From assembly GCA_003024985.2 (NCBI GenBank), contig PXIH01S0006673.1: DNA of 13,405 bases; one strand, given 5' to 3'. Each line of letters starts with the position of its first letter. Within the stretch, counting starts at the first letter, position 1. This stretch comes from Euperipatoides rowelli (Eukaryota; Onychophora; Udeonychophora; Euonychophora; Peripatopsidae). The notes under the pieces were generated by a model that saw only the letters and a program-made list of their open reading frames with translations, had not been told where the DNA came from and searched no databases. Positions 1 to 7,481 of this stretch are shown in pieces. The translations under genes and the position numbers were made by a program.

Positions 1-84
1 AAATTAGTGTTTTTTTCCATATACACAATTTCTATGGTAACCTACAGTAATATATGTAACTTACTAGAATTTTTGCTGCTAAGG
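1..84. other. Left-edge flank, nothing recognised
   Basis: A+T-rich sequence outside the palindrome. It has no counterpart beyond the far end of the right arm, so the fold-back boundary is placed at about 85. The stop codon of the minus-strand reading frame of the left arm falls here, at 42-44. Confidence 0.6.
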
Positions 85-414
85 TCGTGATTAACAGGTA
101 TTGAAAGTATATAAGTAATTGATTTACTATTTAGATATTTAAATTGATCACTATGATCTGTATCCATGTTGAGACTTGCAGAATGAAAACTTATGGAAAG
201 CGACTCCAGGGTTAATCTCCTGTATTCATTGCTCTCAATATACAGTATTTCAGTATTTTCTGGGATGGAACCAAAATCATGTTCTTCCCCTTCTTGTTGT
301 TTATGCATAAAAATTGGGGCATTAATGTTCTTTTGGTATTCCTAAATTTTTTCGGCTTTGTCCGGCATAGATTTTATTGCAACCTGCTGCTTGGCAAACT
401 AGCTTATACACAAT
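42..414 (-). pseudogene. GIY-YIG endonuclease fragment of a Penelope-like element, left arm
   Basis: Read on the minus strand, one frame gives VYKLVC followed by GCNKIYAGQS (about 412 down to 355). These fit the two short motifs that name the GIY-YIG fold, with Ala in the position usually held by Ile. This frame stops at 322-324. The C-terminal part continues in a second frame, open from about 341 to the stop at 42-44. It contains EEHDFGS, ENTEILYIESNEYRR and SASLNMDTDHSD, resembling the conserved tail after the nuclease core in Penelope-like proteins. Compared with the right arm, 14 bases are missing near 335-343, which explains the frame change. The reverse transcriptase is absent. In intact elements this domain nicks target DNA; this copy cannot encode a working protein. 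An unrelated GIY-YIG protein is possible but less likely given the tail. Confidence 0.62.
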
Positions 415-500
415 ATTTTGTGTTACAAGTATTTTTTATTATTATCTTGTTTATTTAAGTGTCTCATATTTGAATAAAGATTTACAGGTTTTCTCACTAC

Positions 501-517
501 ACATCTGAATTAGATGT
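501..517. repeat. Centre of the palindrome
   Basis: ACATCT at 501-506 pairs with AGATGT at 512-517 around the five-base loop GAATT. The pairing continues outward through TTTACAGGTTTTCT and its counterpart in the right arm. With almost no spacer, single-stranded DNA or a transcript would fold into a stem of about 420 bp. Confidence 0.9.
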
Positions 518-599
518 GTAGCAAGAAAACCTGTAAACCTTTATTCAAGTATAAGACACTTAAATAAACAGATAATAATAAAAATAAAAAAATACTTGA

Positions 600-824
600 A
601 ATGCAAATATCATGTATAAGCTAGTTTTCCAAGCAGCTGGTTGCAATAAAATCTATGGCGGACTAAGCCGATGAAATTTAGGAATTTGTATAATTGAACA
701 CCAAAAGAACATTAATTCCCCAATTTTTATGCAACATGATTTTGGTTCCAGCACAGAAAATAGAGAGATACTGTATATTGAGAGCAATGAATACAGAAGA
801 TTAACCCTGGAGTTGCTTCCATAG
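600..824 (+). pseudogene. GIY-YIG endonuclease fragment of a Penelope-like element, right arm
   Basis: The plus-strand frame opens after a TGA at 597-599 and gives MYKLVF, then GCNKIYGG (639-662). It is broken by TGA at 672-674. Downstream it reads NLGICIIEHQKNINSPIF in one frame, then HDFGS, REILYIESNEYRRLTLE, and ends at TAG 822-824. It is the same domain as in the left arm but has decayed differently. It keeps the 14 bases lost from the left copy, so the middle of the domain stays in frame. It lacks 21 bases (seven codons) between the Met at 729 and HDF, and it gains two stops. Shared residues in both copies (GCNKIY, EILYIESNEYRRLTLE) show common descent. No promoter or complete gene is associated with it. 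Confidence 0.6.
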
Positions 825-928
825 TTTTTCATTCTGCAAGTCTCAACTTGGATACAGATCACAGTGATCAATTTAAATATCTAAATAGTCAATCAATTAC
901 TTATATACTTTCAATATCTCTTAATCAT

Positions 929-2096
929 GATGGTTGGTTTGATAGATAGTTGGACAGATGAATGGTTGGATGGACGGATGGTTGGTTGGACTGATGGATG
1001 GTTGGATGGACGGTTGTTGGATGGATGGATGGATGTTTGGATGGATGGATGGACGGATGCTTAGATGGATGGATGGATGGTTGAACAGTTGGATGGACAG
1101 ATGATTGGATGGATGGATGGATGGATGGATGGATGGATGAATGCTGGGATGGACAAATGGTTGAACGGATGGACAGATGAACAGATGGATGGATGGATGG
1201 ATGATGGGTGGTTGGAAAAATGGATAGATGGTTGGACGGATGGATGATTGGATTGATGAATCGTTGCTGGACAGATGTTGAACAGACATATGGTTGGATG
1301 GACGGATGTTTGAACAGATGTATGGTTCGATGGATGGTTGTTGGATAGTTGGATGTTTGGATATACAGATGATTAGATGGACGGATGGTTGGAGAGATGG
1401 ATGGAAAGTTGGACATACAGTTTTACAGATGGATGGCAGTTGGAAGGATGGATGGATGGTTAGACGGTTGGATGGTTGTAAAGTTGGATGGATGGATGGT
1501 TGAATGGACAGATGGTTGAATGGACAGATGGATGGATGTATGGATGGATAGTTAAATGGACGGCTGGTTGAATGGATGTATGGTTAAATGAATGGATGGT
1601 TAGATGGACGGATGCATGGCTGATGGACAGATGGTTGGACAGATGGATGGCTGGACGGAAAGATGGTTGGACAGATGGATTGTTGGACAGGTGGATGGTT
1701 GGGCGGATGGTTGGACGGACGGATAGTTGGACGGATGGATAGTTGGACGGACAAATGGTTGGACGGATGGATAGTTGGATGGATGGATAGTTGGACAGAC
1801 AGATGGTTGGATGGACGATGGACGGATGGATGGTTGGACGAATAGGTAGTTGGACAGATGGATGGTTGGCTGGATGGATGGCTGGACGGGTGGATGGTTG
1901 GACGGATGGATGGTTGGATGGACGGATGGTTAGATGGATGGATGGTTGATGGACGGACGGATGGTTGAACAGGCGAGCAGGTGTATGAAAGAGTGGACGG
2001 GTGTACGAACGGATGTATGGGTGTGTGGACGGGTGTATGGACTGATGGACAGATAGATAGATAAGCTGGACAGATTGATGGATTGTAGATAGATAG
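929..2096. repeat. GGAT/GGAC/GGTT minisatellite
   Basis: About 1.15 kb of degenerate tetranucleotide-based tandem repeat. On the plus strand the words GGAT, GGAC, GGTT and AGAT follow one another, often as TGGATGGA, GGACGGATGG and GATGGTTGG. The plus strand is rich in G, A and T with little C, giving strong strand asymmetry. Pure (GGAT)n stretches occur near 1020-1140 and 1185-1205; elsewhere units of about 12-20 bases such as GGACGGATGGTT predominate. It grades into GATA repeats near 2056-2096. Long open frames across it, such as His-Pro-Ser-Ile repeats on the minus strand, follow from the period and the absence of stop words, and are not genes. Confidence 0.95.
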
Positions 2097-2633
2097 AAAA
2101 AAGAAAGAAAGGTCTTTAAGATGAATGGTCATCTTTTACATGTTCCTCACAACATTCATATTTCAAATTTCATCTTTATCGATTATTTTTTCTCCACAAA
2201 ATCATTACATTTAAAGAAGATTAATTTACTCCAATATCAGTAAATCTTTGACCTCGGACATTCTATTAAAACAAGCTAAATCTCAGGCCATCCTTCACCC
2301 TATATCAATTATGTAATCAATCATTAATGAACTTTTCAAAATAAATACCCCAAACATTACTTGCCATTGGCCTGATACTTTGATGCTGATCCTGTTTCAA
2401 TTTCAGACACTCCCCTGCAGACAATCTCTTGTTAAAACTGTTGAATGTATAATGTCTCTATTAGAAATTTTTTTTTTGAATTGGTAGTAATTTGCACACT
2501 CACAAATTCAAAGTAACATCTCACATTCGCCAAGAGAATATCAAATTTTCTTATTCCAAATATAGATGCATGTTGGACCACAAACTGTCCTTACATGAAA
2601 TAAGACACTTGAAATGAATTCAGATATAGATAG
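2097..2633. other. Intergenic or intronic stretch, no gene seen
   Basis: Ordinary A+T-rich sequence with a purine-rich start (AAAAAAGAAAGAAAGG) and a T run near 2468. No open frame with domain-like content, RNA gene or repeat boundary was found. It ends where the first 110-base repeat begins. Confidence 0.6.
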
Positions 2634-2743
2634 AAGAAGACATCAAAAACACCAGTGATATATAGTAGATTCTTATAGTCAATAGACTACCAGATAAATT
2701 GAGGTGCTATTAGCCTACATATAGAAGTAGTGCCCAACAAAAT
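2634..2743. repeat. 110-base direct repeat, copy 1
   Basis: Starts AAGAAGACATCAAAAACACC and ends GTGCCCAACAAAAT. It matches the copy at 3575-3684 at 106 of 110 positions with no indels. The homology stops abruptly at both ends. Its right end abuts the LTR-like end of the Ty3-type fragment, as expected for one side of a duplicated insertion site. It carries no recognised motif. Confidence 0.92.
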
Positions 2744-2970
2744 TATTATGTATCTAATAGAAAATACAAAATAAGATACGGATCCAAAATGGAGGATACA
2801 AAAACTACCACTTTTAATTAATATAAATAGCAAAACATGGAGGAAAATTATGCATGACTGCATTGGCAAACATTTTATTACAGAACAGGGCTGTTCTAGA
2901 AGCTATCAGATGCGGGTGCAAGGTGATACAGCATCATATGAAAGTTCTCCTGTATATCAAAGATATAACA
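2744..2970 (-). repeat. LTR-like remnant
   Basis: Begins TGTTATATC on the minus strand just after the polypurine tract and carries AATAAA on the minus strand (plus 2874-2879), consistent with the polyadenylation signal of an LTR. No second LTR exists in the window, so its ends cannot be proved. The left limit is set by the 110-base repeat. It may be partial. Confidence 0.45.
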
Positions 2971-2974
2971 GATA

Positions 2975-2982
2975 TCCCCCCT
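2975..2982 (-). other. Polypurine tract of the Ty3-type fragment
   Basis: The minus strand reads AGGGGGGA and overlaps the integrase stop codon. It is followed four bases later by TGTTATATC, a plausible LTR start. A tract of this kind primes plus-strand DNA synthesis in LTR retroelements. Position and composition fit, but the LTR boundary is inferred. Confidence 0.55.
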
Positions 2983-3574
2983 AAGAATTTTGGAAGAGGT
3001 CTAGTGGGTTCCTTGTTCTGGATGGGTAATGAGGTTGTTGGATCTCTGGGGTCTCAGTACGTCTGTAGCGTATCTGTCTTGGCGAGGGTCCATGTGTTAG
3101 TAGATTAACTATCCGAGGAGAAACTGGTAAAGTACTGGTATTTCCAATATTTTGGGGATGAGGTGTAATGGGCAAAAAGTCTAAGAAGGTAGTAGAGTCT
3201 TCNTTTTCTTTTGCCGCTGATAACGGTGAAAGGTAGGACGGTCGAATTTGATTAAAATGTCTCTTGAAGGTTTTACCGTCATCTTTAAGATTTACAGAAA
3301 AGGTAACAGGCGAAAAAATCTTTATGATTTTTGCCTCAACCCGCCTAGGTTTGTACAGCTTGCTATAGTTTTTAACTAGTACATTTTGTCCTTCCATAAA
3401 TTTATTTTTGAGGGACTTTGGGGTAGAATTAGCAGTGGATTTAATTTCTGTAATCTGCTGCGCAGTTTCCTTCCAATGAATAGTTCAGCTGGGGACAGCT
3501 TAAGGGTACAGTGGGGTGTCGATCTGTATGTGAATAGGAACTTGTTGATTTCAATCTTGAGGTTCCTTTCATTC
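2981..3574 (-). pseudogene. Integrase C-terminal fragment (Ty3 type), frameshifted
   Basis: The minus-strand frame from 3574 gives NERNLKIEINKFLFTYRSTP, then SPAELFIGRK. This is the pattern found after the catalytic core of Ty3-type integrases (the YR-TPH and PAEL-GR positions). The frame ends at 3376. A second frame, open from 3397, continues with GQNVLVKNY and GKTFKRHFNQIRPS. This is the small C-terminal DNA-binding domain, followed by a Pro/Ser/Thr/Arg-rich tail that ends at TAG 2981-2983. The two frames overlap at 3376-3397, so a single-base indel near 3400 broke the gene. In a live element the enzyme inserts cDNA into the host genome; here the DDE core is missing. No chromodomain motif is evident. 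The frame also runs open about 17 codons into the flanking repeat, which does not look like the expected upstream integrase sequence. Confidence 0.8.
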
Positions 3575-3684
3575 AAGAAGACATCAAAAACACCAGTGAT
3601 ATGTAGTAGATTCTTGTAGTCAATAGACTACCAGATAGATTGAGGTGCTATTAGCCTACATATAGAAGTAGTGCCCTACAAAAT
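3575..3684. repeat. 110-base direct repeat, copy 2
   Basis: Second copy of the 2634-2743 sequence, ending GTGCCCTACAAAAT, with four substitutions. Its left end abuts the truncated integrase. On the minus strand it contains a short open stretch (DYKNLLHITGVFDVF) that runs into the integrase frame. The same stretch exists in copy 1, where no integrase follows, so it probably belongs to the original locus. Confidence 0.92.
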
Positions 3685-4203
3685 GATGAATGAATTTCTA
3701 TGAACCTCTCCCCCACACAATTATTTTAATGACTATGTTTTAAATGTTAATTGATACTTTTATATCAAATCTTACTATGTTTCTGTTTATTTCAAGTATT
3801 AATTAATATTTTTTTTTAATCCTTTAAGCTTAGCTTGTGAACGCTATATCAAATTTAATTACCGTACATTTTAATTTGTAATTAAAAAGACACCTAGTGG
3901 TCCTTTTTTTAAAAAAAAAAAAAATGAAGAATAGGATGTACAAGAGAATAAGAATGATTAGATAATTGATTCCAACTAGAAATTTACACTTTTTATTAAA
4001 TTAGAAGATTACATATTCATATAATTTTAGAAGTGAAACAATAGAAATTAATTTAGGCATATGCAATTCAGTTTATTTGTGCAATATATTATTTTTACAC
4101 AAGTTCTTTTTACTTTATATTACAGCAATGCCCTCTAGTGTGAGAAGTCAAATCCTCTCAAAAAAATAACTTTTACTTTATTCTCAATACTCTTTATTTA
4201 AAT
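3685..4203. other. A+T-rich spacer, no gene seen
   Basis: No domain-like open frame. Contains a T7/A14 snapback at about 3904-3924 and other A/T runs. The only regulatory-like string noticed is the CTCF-like word at 4130-4140. Confidence 0.6.
4130..4140 (-). promoter_or_regulatory. Possible CTCF-like core motif
   Basis: The plus strand reads GCCCTCTAGTG, the reverse complement of the animal CTCF core CACTAGAGGGC. The flanks (TGTGA and AAT) match the longer consensus poorly. A single short motif in A+T-rich DNA can arise by chance. Confidence 0.2.
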
Positions 4204-4275
4204 TAGGGATGGCAAATAGATAGCATGCGTGCCAAAGATGGCACCTGAGAGAATTTTGGCGGTACGTCGAGGAAT
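4204..4275. mobile_element. Probable hAT-type transposon end
   Basis: TAGGGATGGCAAAT resembles the CAGGGATGGCAAA-like terminal inverted repeat of many hAT elements. It is followed by ATGCGTGCCAAAGATGGCAC and TTTTGGCGGTACGTCGAGG, a GC-richer subterminal stretch unlike its surroundings, with the self-complementary pair GTGCCA/TGGCAC at 4229-4244. An inverted match, TTAGGGATGGC, lies at 5226-5236 (minus), which would give a non-autonomous element of about 1.03 kb. The eight bases outside the two ends do not match, so the second end is doubtful. No transposase frame was found. Confidence 0.42.
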
Positions 4276-6960
4276 TTAATTTATCACTTATATTTGATCA
4301 TATAAAATACATATTCAAACATAAAATGGCCTAAAATTGGAATCATTTATTAAACAGCAGCGCTATAGTGTGGTGACATAAAGTATAATTATAGTAGCAG
4401 CAGCAAGACATAATTACTGACTGCAGACTGCTGTTGTAAATGATACCACCACTAAGCTCTGAACATGCGCTGATGAGAGTTTTGATGTCATTTTGACCAA
4501 AATAACATCAACTTTTGTTTAATTTCGGCATGTTGGACCAATTCTATTTGTTACCCTGATTTAGATGTTACTGATCTTTCATATCACTACTTAATAAATG
4601 AATTGGTAGGAAATTGACTACTGTCTATTTTTTTTTTTAGGGACTTCCTTTATATTTCAGAGATTCTTCATGGAATCTGACATAGGTTGCACACTACTAA
4701 CATAGAGGGGCATATTTTGCCTTTTTTGTGCCCAAAACATAATTCAGTGAGAATCTATGAGCCAAAATTACAAATTTTAGATTTTCAAAATTATTTTAAA
4801 ACAAAATCAACAAACTCAAACTTTTTCTCAATCTATAATATTACATTAAAAATGAACAAAAATCCACTCCATCCTCACAGTATAGGCTACTCAGACTTGC
4901 TATATTTATGTGTATTTGGCACATCTGGAAATTAAGATATTCTATTTAGTTCCTGCATCAAGAAGAAACCAATGTTTCTACATTCGTTTTCATTTCACTT
5001 CAGATATGAATGGAAATATAATTTCTGAGATTTTTGAGAATATAATATACATCTAGATGAATTGACAAAGAGATATTATAACTTTTTACATCTAGTAATT
5101 AATTTTTCTTAAAAAATTATTGTAAACCAACTTTGTCAGGATGGAACATATTTCATTTATTAAATCACTTAGGCTTATAATGTCGTTAAAAATGTAAAAT
5201 TAATTTTATTATTTACTACAAAGCAGCCATCCCTAAGAAGAAGGGTGGGAGATGAAAGGGTTCTATTGATGCACAAAAATCATTTCTGTATTATGAAATC
5301 ACTGAATAATGCCAAAATTATTGATACACCAGAATTGTAATTATGTTTTCAAACCATAATCAATTCATTTTTTATTATATAATATAAACATTGGGGTTAA
5401 GATTTAGTAAAAGCAGTTGTCACAGACATATAAATTTTAAATGTCTGAGATGTGTGCAAAAATTTGATGCAAACTATCCTGGCAGTTTCTGAGAACTTAG
5501 TGGAGAATGGAATGAGGGAGTTAATTTATTCATGCTAAAGCCTCAAATTATTAAAATTTATATTTGTATTAAAAAAAATGTGAATAAAATGTTGAGAATT
5601 TCATGAATCATGCAGTCATCTGGATTTATTTATTTCCCTCAAGTTTTGCAAAATACATAGATGTAATTGGTTTATGCCAAAATTAAGTAAATCGGTCATG
5701 CATTACTACACCATGAGATATATTAATAATTTTTCATGCATGAGCATAGATAGAAAGTAAATTTGAGCTAAATTAAATTCCTAGCCCCTGAGGATATGGA
5801 CTCTAATAACAATCATTTTTCTCTAAAAAATGGTTCAATAAATTTAAAAAAAAAAATAGGCAGTTAGAAATAATGATTCAAAAATAAAACAATATATATT
5901 CTTATCAAGAGTACAAACATGCTCCCAGTTGCAGTCCCAATACAATCCACATGCTATCCATTCAATAGAATAAAAAACATAGTCCATCAACTTCAACACC
6001 AGACTTCATACGCTAAATCAATTAACATTTTTATATATCAACCACTGCAGAAGCAGTCCAAATGAAGTCGACCAAATCTATCCACAGATATGGTTTATTA
6101 AATTGTCACATCATAAATAGCATGATAGTCAAGCTCCTGAAGTAACAGCTCAAGCAAAGTTAACATTATAATCACTCAGTCTTGGCTTCAATTCCATCGC
6201 CTAATTAATCAAACAATAGACAAACACTGGAGAAAACTTCACCCAAAGGAGAACCATAATATTAAGTACTCAAAATAGTCTTTCCAAGATTTACAAGGGG
6301 ACCAGAAGTTGAAAAAATAAAAATAAAAGTAATAAATTGTGCACTTTTATTGATGGTAACTTTGAAGATCCTGGACAACCATTCAAGACAAGGCAACGTG
6401 GCAAAGTCAATCCAATTGATAAAGTCATGTTTGATCTCTCCAAATCAAACAACTAAACCAAACTTAATAAGTAACCTACATTAAAAAATAATATAATAAA
6501 AATACAAACTATTTACAAAATGATAACAGGTTAGGAGCAGCCATTACCACACTATCCATATTTGTCTGTGAGCTGCTCTTTCTCATACATATGAATCAGG
6601 TCTAATTACTTTAAACTTATAATTTATTAATGATTCCTAAATTTAAATTATGTAACTAATCACATGGAATAAGATGTCTATAGTGTTTTAGCTAAATGAA
6701 GAAATAAAATAATTTATTTGAAGAAAAATAAATTGGGCAATCAACTGAAAGAATTGATTCTTCCACTTGAACACAAAGATCAAATCATATCTTGGATACT
6801 TTCATGAATAGTAATATTGTCATTAAACTAGTTTATAATAAGACTATTTATATTGTAAAACATGTTTAAAATCAATAGAAGAAATAAATAGTAAGCATTG
6901 TATCAAGAATATATAGTATATACAATATTAAAACACACACAATATGGAAAAAAAAACGTC
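4276..6960. other. Long A+T-rich stretch without a recognisable gene
   Basis: Open frames are short and lack family resemblance, including one at 4687-4935. Small dyads occur, for example CAGACAT/ATGTCTG at 5423-5447. About 5900-6480 is less A+T-rich and relatively poor in G on the plus strand, with longer non-repetitive words, but gives no convincing reading frame on either strand. It could be a non-coding exon or an old transposon I do not recognise. Confidence 0.5.
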
Positions 6961-7481
6961 TGTGTAAATTTAGCCCCCCCCCCCCCTTCCTTGCACATTT
7001 TTTTTAAAAAAATTAATTTTTGGAGAGTTTTAGAGGTCACTTCACACTGAAATTCAAAATATTTGGGACCAACTTCACACTAGCCTCCCCCCCCTCCCCA
7101 ATCCCAATTAAAATTTGACAATTTATATATTTTTGGAGGTTACTTTACACTTGTTTCAGCATTTGGTAGTCCCTTATTTACTCCTAAATTCAAATTAAAT
7201 TTGGGTGTCAACTTCATACTATTCCCCTCCCCACATTAAATATTGGTATTTTTTATTATTTGTAGTTGATTGGTGGGCTCTTTACACTATGTTTCTTCTA
7301 TTGATAGTTCCCCTATTCACATTGAAATTTAAAATTGATACTTGGGGGGTCAACTTCACACTAATCCTCCTCCCTATTAAAATATGTTAAATTTTATTTT
7401 TGGAGTTGTTTAGAGGTCACTTTACATCTGTTTCAGAATTTGGTAGTCCCCTATTCATCCCAAAATTCACAATTAATATTG
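6961..7481 (-). repeat. Satellite array, block in minus orientation
   Basis: About four degenerate units whose order and sequence are the reverse complement of the block that follows. Landmarks are TTTTTGGAG near 7013, 7128 and 7398, a weaker form near 7260, TCACTTCACACT or ACTTTACA, TTTGGTAGTCCC, and CAACTTCACACTA followed by C-rich runs. Landmark spacing is about 115-140 bases. Contains a 13-C run at 6974-6986. Not coding. Confidence 0.85.

Larger units (their letters stand above)
85..930. mobile_element. Penelope-like element remnants as a giant palindrome
   Basis: Two copies of one sequence lie head to head. The left arm is about 85-506, the right arm about 512-930, and the loop is five bases (507-511). 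The arms match along their whole length with scattered substitutions and a few indels. Both ends are recognisable: TCGTGATTAA at the left and TCATGATTAA in the reverse complement of the right. Each arm, read outward from the centre, encodes parts of a GIY-YIG endonuclease domain of the kind found at the C terminus of Penelope-like retroelements. Such elements are known to occur as truncated copies in direct or inverted arrangement, which fits. No reverse transcriptase domain is present, so both copies are 5'-truncated. No target-site duplication was found. The palindrome is certain; the family assignment rests on motif reading by eye. Confidence 0.72.
2744..3574 (-). mobile_element. 5'-truncated Ty3-type LTR retrotransposon fragment
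   Basis: About 830 bases lie between two 110-base direct repeats. On the minus strand the order is the end of an integrase (3574 to 2981), a polypurine tract (2982-2975) and an LTR-like tail with a poly(A) signal. This is the normal 3' end of a Ty3/mdg4-type retrotransposon. Gag, protease, reverse transcriptase, RNase H and the integrase catalytic core are absent, so the piece is truncated at its 5' side. It is inactive. The base at 3203 is N, an assembly ambiguity inside the coding part. Confidence 0.75.

Noticed and set aside
921-2132. Long minus- and plus-strand open frames rich in His-Pro-Ser-Ile or Met-Asp-Gly-Trp
   Set aside because: They are translations of a tetranucleotide-based tandem repeat, occur in several frames at once, and have no domain content.
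2854-3108. Plus-strand 84-codon open frame
   Set aside because: It is antisense to the integrase tail and LTR-like remnant and has no recognisable domain.
3386-3619. Plus-strand 77-codon open frame
   Set aside because: Shadow of the integrase fragment on the opposite strand.
2634-3684. The 110-base repeats as the LTRs of the Ty3-type element
   Set aside because: The polypurine tract and a poly(A)-signal-bearing LTR-like start lie some 230 bases before copy 1, and no polypurine tract adjoins copy 1. The duplication explanation fits the abrupt ends better, though LTR identity is not fully excluded.
4687-4935. 82-codon plus-strand open frame
   Set aside because: Low-complexity Asn/Lys/Ile-rich composition typical of A+T-rich DNA, with no motif and no promoter or splice context.
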